Shown here in pieces: positions 26,247 to 34,747 of a DNA stretch of 64,000 bases; positions within the stretch are counted from its first letter, which is position 1, and every line of letters starts with the position of its first letter. The notes below the pieces were generated by a model that was not told the origin of the DNA, made no database searches, and saw only the letters and a list, made by a program, of their open reading frames with translations. The stretch covers positions 1 to 64,000 of the forward strand of contig NZ_BMFV01000001.1 of NCBI RefSeq assembly GCF_014639255.1, given 5' to 3'. The position numbers were made by a program, and so were the translations under genes. This stretch comes from Pullulanibacillus pueri. GTDB taxonomy: Bacteria > Bacillota > Bacilli > Bacillales > Sporolactobacillaceae.

Positions 26247-27065
26247 ATGACTTTAAGCTTAGATCACCTCGTATGGTTTGCTCATAAACCTGAAGCTGCT
26301 ATAGACGAACTAAAAGGCATGGGAATTCATGCTATCCAGGGTGGCCGTCATGAAAAATGGGGGACATACAATAGTCTTGCCTACTTCGGGTTAAGCTATA
26401 TTGAATTCATAGGGATAAAAAACGTGTCAATAGCTAAGAAGGAGAAACACAATCGCCTTATTATTCACATAGTAGAAGCAATGTCTGAAGGCAATGGTGA
26501 AGGTCCAGCAAGAATTGCGATTCGAACTAATCATATAGAAGAGCTTGCAGAGAAATTTAAGAAGCAGGGATTAGCAGTTTTCGGTCCCTTTCCAGGTGAA
26601 AGAATGACTCAAGAGGGCGAAGTTCTTAAATGGTCCTTGCTATTTCCAGAGGACCCAGCAAGCACGCTTCAACTCCCATTCTTTATCCAGTGGGAAGAAA
26701 CCGACGATGTCCGATATGCATCATTTAAAGACAAAGGCTTAGTGGGTAAACATATAGCCGATAATCTGAAAATAGAAAGTGTAGGTATTGCAGTTCGAAA
26801 CTTAGATGAAACCGTCAATAAGTGGGCTAGACTCATAGATGGAACTCCAGGAGAAACCTATCAATCAAAAATATTAAGTGCGAGTTATAGGGAATTAGAA
26901 CTGTCTGAAAGTAAATTGATATTTTGTACACCAAATGGTCGAGGCATAGCTCAGGATGTTTTGACCGAAAGAGGAGAAACACCGTTTTTAGTTAATTTCA
27001 AGGGCGCAGAGGAACGCAAAATGATCAATAAGTTAAACGGGTATTGGGGAAAGAATATATTCTAA
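26247..27065 (+). CDS. Glyoxalase-like (VOC fold) protein
   Basis: The 272-aa protein matches the glyoxalase-like domain family: LDHLVWFAHKPEAAIDELKGMGIHAIQGGRH at the N-terminus, then a second VOC-type repeat around residues 175-250 (IESVGIAVRNLDETVNKWARLIDG). It probably binds a divalent metal via His6 and Glu residues. Two VOC modules in one chain and the length near 270 aa fit the family. It is an accessory metabolic gene inside a defence island; the substrate is unknown. Confidence 0.8.
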   Translation: MTLSLDHLVWFAHKPEAAIDELKGMGIHAIQGGRHEKWGTYNSLAYFGLSYIEFIGIKNVSIAKKEKHNRLIIHIVEAMSEGNGEGPARIAIRTNHIEELAEKFKKQGLAVFGPFPGERMTQEGEVLKWSLLFPEDPASTLQLPFFIQWEETDDVRYASFKDKGLVGKHIADNLKIESVGIAVRNLDETVNKWARLIDGTPGETYQSKILSASYRELELSESKLIFCTPNGRGIAQDVLTERGETPFLVNFKGAEERKMINKLNGYWGKNIF

Positions 27066-27164
27066 TACATGGCGAGGGTGATTAATAATGGTTCTTGAAT
27101 GTTTGAAGACGCTGATCTTATTGTGGTAGACACAGAAAACAAAATTAAGTTTTTAAACAGTTGA

Positions 27165-27494
27165 GTCATTTATTTCTATCAGCTCCATCAAATAAAGAAT
27201 ACATTAGCTTATTACCTAAGTCGTTTTGAACATAATAAATTGTTCCCTAGTTTAAATCAAGGTCAAGTGTTTGAAAGGATCGGTAATATATTAGGTGTTA
27301 AGCCAACAACCTTACGAAATAAGAGAGATATGTTTGATCCCTTTTGTAATACAATAAAAACTAAAGGCAAAAAAAGAAAAGGTTGGTGGCAAAATGACCG
27401 TTTATTATCTGATATGCAACAGGTTTTTGATTACTATAGGGAACTAGAGGAAGAAGAAATAGAAGAGGAAATAAGAGAGATTTTAAATATGTAA
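27165..27494 (+). pseudogene. N-terminally truncated hypothetical gene
   Basis: An in-frame open stretch of 109 codons reads QIKNTLAYYLSRFEHNK, then VFERIGNILGVKPTTLRN and KKRKGWW, ending in an acidic tail. The pattern (an AYYLSRF helix, an LGVKPTTLRN helix, then a KGWW end) resembles the DNA-binding front domain of some HNH-type endonucleases. Only a TTG at 27240 is available as a start, and conserved-looking residues precede it, so the real 5' end is probably lost. No catalytic domain follows. Confidence 0.5.
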
Positions 27495-27670
27495 TAATGG
27501 ATTTCAATAAATAGAAATAAGCTTACACATGTACGTATTAAATGGAACTGATAATAAGTGAGATTGGGGAGAGGACAGGCAACCTTAGCTTTTTGTTAAA
27601 GAATCAATTAATAAATTGTAATAGAACGTTGTAGAATAGAGAATAGATATAAAAAATAGGAGATTAAACA
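27495..27670. other. Short intergenic region
   Basis: No gene is seen here. A ribosome site (AATAGGAGATTAAACA) precedes the next gene. Confidence 0.5.
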
Positions 27671-28786
27671 ATGAACATTTTTGATGCGCTAAATATTTTT
27701 TATAGGGAAGATACTATTTCGGATTTTCTTATTAATTGCTTTAGAAACTCTAAGGAGTTTTTAATTCGATTCTTAATTGAAGCTAACATTAAAGTTCCAG
27801 GGGATTCAATTTTTGAAATAAAAGGACGGGTGGGGTTAGGGAAAAGTATTGGAACCCCTGACATTGTCATTCTTGCAAAAAGTGATAGCTCCATTCATTT
27901 CATTATTGTGGAAAATAAAATGGGTGCTGCTGAGGGACACGAACAAACGAATCGTTATGAGTCAGAAGAGGCGAAAAAGCGGTTTGTAAAAAAGTATGGT
28001 ATTGATAAAGAGAAGATGGATAATATTGAATTTCACTTTGTCTTTTTAGCATTAGATACAACAGCTAAGCCTAAAAATTCGCAGTTTACTTTTTTGAATT
28101 ATGATCGCTTTTTAGTGGGCGAGTGGTCATTAAATGAGGAGACACTTCAAGTAATCTTTAGAGATTTTCAAAACAAGCTACAGTCTTTTTATAAACCACT
28201 TATGGAGCCGTTAAATACCCTTCAATCGGATATAGGATTGGAACCTATACAGCGTAAAATTTGCTGGCAATCAATTTTATTTGCAGCATTTTCTCAGTAT
28301 CCTGAGTTACTACTGGATTGGGGTGAGGTTGGAGGCGCAGGGCGGAATAACTTTTTGTTCTTAATTTCGAAGCCTAATTGGACGAGTGAACAGTCCTATC
28401 ATGATGTCGGACTTGCGCAAACCTTTAATATCCACATTGATACTTATATTAATATGTTGGATACAAGAGGGAGTAATGGTGTTGATGAAATTGGCATTCG
28501 TTTTGAATCCTTTCCCTATACTCCACATAGTAAAATCGATAATCTAAATGGATACCAAAAATTCAAAGAAAAAAAGGATATTTTTGGCGAGAAATTGTTC
28601 AAAGCTGCCAAACAAAATGGAATCGTTGCAAAGCGTAAAAATACAAAGTTACTTGTTATGACTATTCCTATTCATGCTCCTACTATTCGGGATACTGTAC
28701 AAAATATGATAAAAAAAGTCAGGGCAATAGAAGAATGTATAGATAAGGTACTTATTGACATGAAATCAGAGGATTTAATTAAATAA
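27671..28786 (+). CDS. PD-(D/E)XK nuclease-superfamily protein
   Basis: The 371-aa protein has a PD-(D/E)XK core at about residues 45-110: IFEIKGRVGLGKSIGTPDIVIL supplies the PD and IIVENKMGAAEGHEQTNRY supplies the ExK, in the arrangement of the PDDEXK_4 family. The C-terminal 200 residues are a mixed alpha/beta domain without recognisable motif. It is a stand-alone nuclease in a defence island. No methyltransferase or helicase is adjacent, so the mode of target recognition is unknown. Confidence 0.8.
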   Translation: MNIFDALNIFYREDTISDFLINCFRNSKEFLIRFLIEANIKVPGDSIFEIKGRVGLGKSIGTPDIVILAKSDSSIHFIIVENKMGAAEGHEQTNRYESEEAKKRFVKKYGIDKEKMDNIEFHFVFLALDTTAKPKNSQFTFLNYDRFLVGEWSLNEETLQVIFRDFQNKLQSFYKPLMEPLNTLQSDIGLEPIQRKICWQSILFAAFSQYPELLLDWGEVGGAGRNNFLFLISKPNWTSEQSYHDVGLAQTFNIHIDTYINMLDTRGSNGVDEIGIRFESFPYTPHSKIDNLNGYQKFKEKKDIFGEKLFKAAKQNGIVAKRKNTKLLVMTIPIHAPTIRDTVQNMIKKVRAIEECIDKVLIDMKSEDLIK

Positions 28787-29145
28787 TATGAAGTAACCAT
28801 AATCATTTCACTACTATCCTCTTACTTTTAGGAATTCCTTTTTGTAAACAGTTCAAATGTAATCTTAAGAATACTTTCGTTCATTCTTGATTGTTTTGCT
28901 CCCTCAATAATGCTTTTTCAAAGGTGTGAATAAGGTTCGTATGGAAGAATGGAAGAGAAAATTGGGCTGATTTTAAATAGTCTTAGCCTTAAAAGCCGCT
29001 GCATGAACTCAGGTTGTGAAACGTTTTGTGGGACAGTATTATTCGAGTGGTGACAGGCACTTGTGTATTTTAATTAGTCCTCGACATTTATGTCCAAATC
29101 CACCTGCTTTAGCAGGTGGTCGTTTAAATTGCGGCAACAAGGATT
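28787..29145. other. Intergenic region with hairpin
   Basis: The region has a perfect hairpin CCACCTGC-TTTA-GCAGGTGG at 29100-29119, close to the end of the convergent NERD gene. Such hairpins can be terminators or ends of IS200/IS605-type elements; no transposase sequence is seen. The rest is featureless. Confidence 0.45.
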
Positions 29146-30018
29146 TCAACTCTCCGGTGACTTTGCTAAATTATATATTGCCTTACTAACAGATTTCTGG
29201 TGATCATAACAATAGATCTTTCCATTGAACTTTTTGTTTGATAAGCAAAAGGTTTTTACTTTTTCTGAGACTGGTTTATTACATACAACGCAACTATAAT
29301 CCTTTTTTGGTGAAACATCCGTTTTAGGATTTTTCAATGCCTCAACATGATTCTTCCTAGTATCTTTATTTGTAATATTGGCCTTTAATAAAGCTTCATA
29401 AATTGTTGAGATATCCAGTTCTGTTAATAATGATTCCTTGTTTGTAAGCCTTAGTACAGAGTTTTTTCTATGGATAAACTCTGATAACTCAACATCATAG
29501 ACGATCAGTTCATTAGAGGAAATCTCACGATATTCTGTATCCACTTTAAATGTGCTTCGCTTAGTGAATGAAACCATGGATATAAAGTAGTTATGATATT
29601 TTTGTGGAATAATAGATTCTAATGCGCGAATGTGGCCGTAATTCTGAACAAAGGGACTCATGAATTTGAATTTTCCATTAACCAACCACGTCTTCTTGTC
29701 TTTCCCTCCATAAATAGTCCCCTGAAAGTTTTTTGTTTCTATAACATAGATTCCATATGGAGTAATAACCAGATGGTCTATTTGAGAATAACCTGACTTT
29801 GTTTTAGAGTTCGCTATCAACATATCACTTATATAGCGGCAATCCTTTGGTAGTTGTTCCAACTGGATGTCTATTTTATATTCACCTAGCTCACCTTTTC
29901 GTGCTGCAACTTCTTCATGGGTTCTAGTTGTCTTGGTCTCATTAGGCGTAGATTTAGATGTTTTTTTATTCTGCGGTTCTTTGTGTTTTTTCCTAAATAG
30001 GTTGATAAATAGCAACAT
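29146..30018 (-). CDS. NERD-domain (nuclease-related) membrane-anchored protein
   Basis: The 290-aa protein has a short hydrophobic N-terminus (MLLFINLFRKK), a basic linker and a NERD domain at about residues 40-150 (GELGEYKIDIQL, SQIDHLVITPYGIYVIETKNFQGTIYGG). The conserved D, E and K of the PD-(D/E)XK-like core are in IDHLVI and VIETK. The C-terminal region has a zinc-ribbon-like pattern (CVVCNKP...FCLS...YCYDH). ATG 30018 follows AAGGAGATCATC. NERD proteins are predicted nucleases of unclear role and are often found in mobile regions. Confidence 0.82.
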   Translation of the reverse strand: MLLFINLFRKKHKEPQNKKTSKSTPNETKTTRTHEEVAARKGELGEYKIDIQLEQLPKDCRYISDMLIANSKTKSGYSQIDHLVITPYGIYVIETKNFQGTIYGGKDKKTWLVNGKFKFMSPFVQNYGHIRALESIIPQKYHNYFISMVSFTKRSTFKVDTEYREISSNELIVYDVELSEFIHRKNSVLRLTNKESLLTELDISTIYEALLKANITNKDTRKNHVEALKNPKTDVSPKKDYSCVVCNKPVSEKVKTFCLSNKKFNGKIYCYDHQKSVSKAIYNLAKSPES

Positions 30019-30720
30019 GATGATCTCCTTCATATTCTTTATTTTTGTTTATTAATGAATGTCCAAATACAAGATTAAACTTACGTGGTTATTATCGGCA
30101 AGAAAACTCATTTTGTAGAGTTAATTTGAAGCTTAATAACTGCTTTTTATTATATGAATTAAAAACTTTGCATAATTAAAAGGTAATAGTTTAAATAGGT
30201 GGATAATAGGTGGAAAGAAGCTGAAGCCAGAGTATCGGTATTGGAAAGAAGATGAGTTAGTCCATGCTGTGTTTGATAATGATGAAAATAAAGCTTATAG
30301 ATATTTACTCGAATGCTTATGGAACAATAAACTCTCGTCAAAAAGGAGAAGAATTTGTTCCTTATAACAAAAATGGTATAAAAGGGGGGCTAGTAGATGC
30401 TAAAGACGGTAAAAATCATATTAGTTTAGTATTTAATTTAAAACCGGGGACATTTTACGATGAAGGTTTTCGCGAAAAACAAACTTAGTTTATACCCTTC
30501 CTAGAAAGATATTAACTGGATATTGTTTTACAAAAGCAGAAGAAAAAAAATAAACATGACCAGCTATAATCTTAGTGGAAAATAAAATTATTAAAAGCAC
30601 GCCCTGAGAAAATTTAGCAGATTTACCTCACCTTTTGTCTTTTAATGTCAAAAAATGATGGGTATAATTGATGTAATATGTCCGTAGTGTCTTGGGATTA
30701 AAATTCAATTGGGTGATGAA
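30019..30720. other. Intergenic region with coding remnants
   Basis: About 700 bp without an intact gene. Between about 30205 and 30490 two overlapping plus-strand frames both look coding-like: KPEYRYWKEDELVHAVFDN in one frame to a stop near 30366, and KIKLIDIYSNAYGTINSRQK to the stop at 30488 in another. This is as expected for a frameshifted remnant. I do not recognise the family. A TATAAT at 30663-30668 is a possible -10 box for the helicase gene. Confidence 0.45.
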
Positions 30721-33700
30721 ATGAAGGAAAAAATGATAATTCTAAAGGATCGACTTAATGATTTGAGTAGACGTAATCGATCCATTAGAATGTTGAAGAG
30801 TTATGATAAGTGGTCTTTTGATTTAAGTCGACTTCAGAAGGTCGGTAAGGAACCTGAGGATATTTTAAAGGAAATTCTGGGTCGTGATAAAAAAATATCC
30901 ATTGTGAAGCAAGATATTCGTGATGAAGAGTCTTTAATATTGTCTCAGAAATTAACCAATTTATTCAGAAATATTAAAGCCATTGAGGATGAAACAGGTC
31001 TTTATGATCTTTTTATTGGTTTTCCATTTATCAGTGGGGCAATGATGGACGGGACGTATGTAAGAGCTCCATTGTTTTTATATCCTGTTAAATTAGAAAA
31101 GGTAAAAGGGCACGGAACAGAATGGGAAATCCATGTTGATGAAGAATCAGAACCACAGCTTAATAGGACATTGTTTCTTGCTTTAAAAAAGATGAGCGAC
31201 TTAAATGTCCCTGAAAGTATATTTGATGAAGCGGTAGAAAAAGCATCAACTGGAAATATTCCTGATTATATTGAGTGGTTAAAGAGCTATTCTATAAATG
31301 TTGATTGGGAAGGGAAACAAAACATAGAGCTTTTTAAAAATTACACTAAGGACACGATTCCTTCATTTGATAAAGGTGAATTCCAAATAGATAATAATGC
31401 ATTACTTGGCCATTTTGCACAAGGAAACTCTGCACTTTTAAAGGATTATGAAGATTTTATAGATCAGTTAGAAGAGGGGGAAACTGATTTAGGCATTCTA
31501 CAACCTTTATTGGGATTAGGAGATATAACTGAATCATATGAAGTAGACAACTTAGCGCCATCAATAAGTGAAAGTGAAACACAAAAAGCAAAAGAAAAAG
31601 ATCGCTTTTTTGTTTTAGATACAGATGCTTCACAAGAAGAAATCATTAATTCAGTGGATAAAACTGATGGTCTTGTTATTCATGGGCCACCTGGAACTGG
31701 TAAATCACAGGTTATCGTTAATATTATTGCTAATGCTATGGCTCAAAATAAGAAAATTTTACTTGTTTGTCAAAAGCGTGCTGCACTTGATGTTGTTTAC
31801 CAGAGGCTAGATGCACTTGGACTTTCCGCTAATATCGGGCTTCTTCATGATGAAAAGAATGATAGAAAAAGACTTTATCGTAAGTTACACACGCGTTTGA
31901 CTGTAGATACTTTTCATGAGGATCTTGAACAAGAATTTGAAGACCTATCTAGAAAAATAGAAAATCGTGAAGCAAAATTAGATGCAATCGCAAAAGGTCT
32001 TTATGAAGTTCAACCATATGGTTATCGTGCGTTTGATTTATATGGATTAGGAAAGCCATTAAGCGAGCAAGAGGTTACCCTTAACCTTTCGAGTGTATTA
32101 CGGGCACTTAATAAAAGTAATTTAGATGAAGTCTTGATGAAAATATTTTCTTATGGGGGATATTATAGTCGATTTGGTCAAGAAGACTACCCGTTGAAGG
32201 ACCGTAATTCTTTTGCAAAATTAGAAATTAAAGATCGTCTAAACATTATCGAGATATTGAAAAAGGCAATAGACAAGGCCGAGGAAAGTATTGCGTATTT
32301 GGACCATTTTGAAAGAGATGAAGAGATAACCCCTGAATATAGTTGGGGAGTCAATGATAAATTAAGTAAGATTTATGATGATTTGAATCCTGAAGAGAAA
32401 AAGACACTTCAGAAATTAAGACTTTGGTGGTGGACATCATTTACCGGAAAATCAATCGTTCAGGAATTGATTCATGGAGATAAGTTTAAAGGTTTGGATT
32501 CTAAAGAGTGGCCGAAGCTTCGAGAAAGCTTGAAAATTCTTTATGAGCTATCAAACGTATCTGAGGAAATGACTAAAGAAATTCAATCATTATCTTCCTA
32601 TTTTTCAAAAGTTCTACTGGATAAATATAAAGAGCAAGTAAGTAAAGGAGATATCCCATTACAAGCATTAAAACAACAACATGAATATGTTATACAAGAC
32701 TTTGAAGATTTGAGAAATATGGATAGAATCTACGAAGAAAGTTTGCCTTTTATCCAATCAATTATTAAAGAGCTGAAGGGTAAAGAAGAATTAAATGAGC
32801 AATATGATTTAAGTGAGAAATGGGTTGATGCTGTAAAACAGTCTACATTTGTCCATTGGATTGACGAGATTGAAAATAGTTATCCAGAACTACGTCAAGT
32901 GGGAACAGAAGAGTTCAATAAGTTAAGAAGTTCTTTTAAAGAGTTAATTGAAAAGAAGAAAAACTTATCAGCTAAAGTTCTACAAAATCGAATGATTAAG
33001 GCTCTTAATGAAACACAGCTCCAGCATCAAAATGCTTTCAAAGATATCATTCATCAAACTGGAAAGAAACGGCAAGTATGGCCAGTCCGAAAATTAGTCA
33101 AAAAATATTCCTTAGAGGGTTTACTTGATGTCATGCCAGTCTGGCTTGTTTCTCCAGAAACTGCCTCAGCGATCTTCCCACTAGAAAAGGATCTGTTTGA
33201 CTTAGTCATTTTTGATGAGGCTTCACAGTGTACAGTAGAAAATGGCATGCCATCTATTTACAGGGGATCAAAAGTCATTGTGGCCGGTGATGAGAAACAG
33301 TTGCCACCTTCCAATTTATTTAAAAGCGGAATGCACGAGGATGATGAGGACGAGGAATTAGATGAAATAGAAGAATCAGAAAGTTTATTGAATCTAACAA
33401 AGAGAGTCTTCCCAAGCAAGCTATTGCAATGGCATTACCGGTCAAAATCTGAGGAACTGATCAATTTTTCTAACCACGCTTATTACAATGGAAATGTCCA
33501 AATTGCTCCAAATGTCGATCATTTAAAAGATCCTGCATGCATTCAATGGCACAAAGTCGATGGTAACTGGATAAATCAATGCAATGAAGTAGAAGCTGAA
33601 GCTGTTGTTAGGCTATTGAAGTCGCTGTTAGTTAAGGATGCGTCAAAAACCATTGGTATTATCACCTTCAATGCCAAACAACAAGATAAGATACAAGATA

Positions 33701-34506
33701 TTATCGATCAACGTACTGAAAAGGATAAAGAGTTCAATACGGTCTATCAACAAGTCATGAGCCGGGATTTAGATGAAAGAATATTTGTCAAAAATATTGA
33801 AAATGTTCAAGGTGACGAACGCGATATCATTATTTTCTCAATTGCTTATGCTAAAAATGAACAAGGTCGTGTCTATAACCGATTTGGAACATTAGGCCAA
33901 CAGGGTGGTGAAAATCGATTGAACGTTGCTGTCACAAGAGCGAAAGAAGAGATCCATCTTGTTTCAAGTATTGAACCTCATGAATTAAATGTGTCAAATG
34001 TAAAAAATGATGGTCCTAAGTTCTTAAGGAGCTACATGGAATATGCAGAAGCTGTTTCAAACCTACAAAAGGATACGATTGAGTCAGTCCTTGTTAATCT
34101 CAATGAAGAAATGAATACAAAACGCCAACAAGGTAATCTAGATTTTGATTCACCATTTGAGGAACAAGTCTATAAACACCTCACCGATATTGGTTATAAG
34201 GTAGATACACAAGTAGGGATGTCTGGGTATCGAATCGACCAGGCCATCGTTCATCCAGATCATCCAGAAAGATATATTTTGGGTATTGAATGTGATGGCG
34301 CCATGTATCATAGTGCACCATCAGCCAAAGAACGCGATGTCTATCGCCAGCGCTTTCTTGAAAGCAAAGGTTGGAAGATTACGCGCATTTGGAGCCGGAA
34401 CTGGTGGAAAGATCCAGTCGGTGAAATAGAGAAGATCGATCAACTTGTTAAGAAATTGGTTGAGGAAGAAAAGATAAAAGAAGCACTAAAATTAGGACTG
34501 AATTAA
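30721..34506 (+). CDS. DUF4011-type SF1 helicase with C-terminal Vsr-like nuclease domain
   Basis: The 1261-aa protein starts with a DUF4011-like segment (LKDRLNDLSRRNRSIRML), followed by an SF1 helicase core: Walker A GPPGTGKS at residues 322-329, Walker B DEAS at 832-835, then AGDEKQLPPS, LLQWHYRSKSEELI, VQGDERDIIIFS and NVAVTRAKEEIHL. The C-terminus (about 1140-1235) is a Vsr/DUF559-like endonuclease (SPFEEQVYKHL, YRIDQAIVHP, GIECDGAMYH, RIWSRNWW). Fusions of this type are known defence proteins (the Hhe system has helicase and Vsr domains); I see no clear HEPN motif here. ATG 30721 follows GGGTGATGAA. A terminator at 34510-34553 makes it a separate unit from the operon downstream. Confidence 0.88.
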   Translation: MKEKMIILKDRLNDLSRRNRSIRMLKSYDKWSFDLSRLQKVGKEPEDILKEILGRDKKISIVKQDIRDEESLILSQKLTNLFRNIKAIEDETGLYDLFIGFPFISGAMMDGTYVRAPLFLYPVKLEKVKGHGTEWEIHVDEESEPQLNRTLFLALKKMSDLNVPESIFDEAVEKASTGNIPDYIEWLKSYSINVDWEGKQNIELFKNYTKDTIPSFDKGEFQIDNNALLGHFAQGNSALLKDYEDFIDQLEEGETDLGILQPLLGLGDITESYEVDNLAPSISESETQKAKEKDRFFVLDTDASQEEIINSVDKTDGLVIHGPPGTGKSQVIVNIIANAMAQNKKILLVCQKRAALDVVYQRLDALGLSANIGLLHDEKNDRKRLYRKLHTRLTVDTFHEDLEQEFEDLSRKIENREAKLDAIAKGLYEVQPYGYRAFDLYGLGKPLSEQEVTLNLSSVLRALNKSNLDEVLMKIFSYGGYYSRFGQEDYPLKDRNSFAKLEIKDRLNIIEILKKAIDKAEESIAYLDHFERDEEITPEYSWGVNDKLSKIYDDLNPEEKKTLQKLRLWWWTSFTGKSIVQELIHGDKFKGLDSKEWPKLRESLKILYELSNVSEEMTKEIQSLSSYFSKVLLDKYKEQVSKGDIPLQALKQQHEYVIQDFEDLRNMDRIYEESLPFIQSIIKELKGKEELNEQYDLSEKWVDAVKQSTFVHWIDEIENSYPELRQVGTEEFNKLRSSFKELIEKKKNLSAKVLQNRMIKALNETQLQHQNAFKDIIHQTGKKRQVWPVRKLVKKYSLEGLLDVMPVWLVSPETASAIFPLEKDLFDLVIFDEASQCTVENGMPSIYRGSKVIVAGDEKQLPPSNLFKSGMHEDDEDEELDEIEESESLLNLTKRVFPSKLLQWHYRSKSEELINFSNHAYYNGNVQIAPNVDHLKDPACIQWHKVDGNWINQCNEVEAEAVVRLLKSLLVKDASKTIGIITFNAKQQDKIQDIIDQRTEKDKEFNTVYQQVMSRDLDERIFVKNIENVQGDERDIIIFSIAYAKNEQGRVYNRFGTLGQQGGENRLNVAVTRAKEEIHLVSSIEPHELNVSNVKNDGPKFLRSYMEYAEAVSNLQKDTIESVLVNLNEEMNTKRQQGNLDFDSPFEEQVYKHLTDIGYKVDTQVGMSGYRIDQAIVHPDHPERYILGIECDGAMYHSAPSAKERDVYRQRFLESKGWKITRIWSRNWWKDPVGEIEKIDQLVKKLVEEEKIKEALKLGLN

Positions 34507-34509
34507 GGA

Positions 34510-34553
34510 AAATCACCATGTGGGAAATCACATCCCATTTGGTGATTTTTTAT
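34510..34553 (+). terminator. Terminator after the helicase-nuclease gene
   Basis: The stem AAATCACCA...TTGGTGATTT is followed by TTTTATT. It separates the helicase gene from the four-gene operon that begins at 34748. Confidence 0.85.
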
Positions 34554-34747
34554 TACTTAATTTAGGTGTCCATTTTCAATATTAGAAACATAGATGAATT
34601 TGGGAGGAAATTTGTTTTCTTATCAAAAATTTTCTTTGATAATAAAAAAATCGTATATGGAAATATTTTAGAACGTGAAAACTATGTCATTTTTTGAAGT
34701 TTTGTGGTGTAATAATAAAGAAAGGTGGTTTTTTAGGAGGTTGTCAA

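Noticed and set aside
29036..29066. GTGGTGACAGGCAC-like string, similar to one near 57080, and GGGACA strings near 11056 and 22082
   Set aside because: Short matches only; they look like debris of common Bacillales intergenic repeats and cannot be delimited here.
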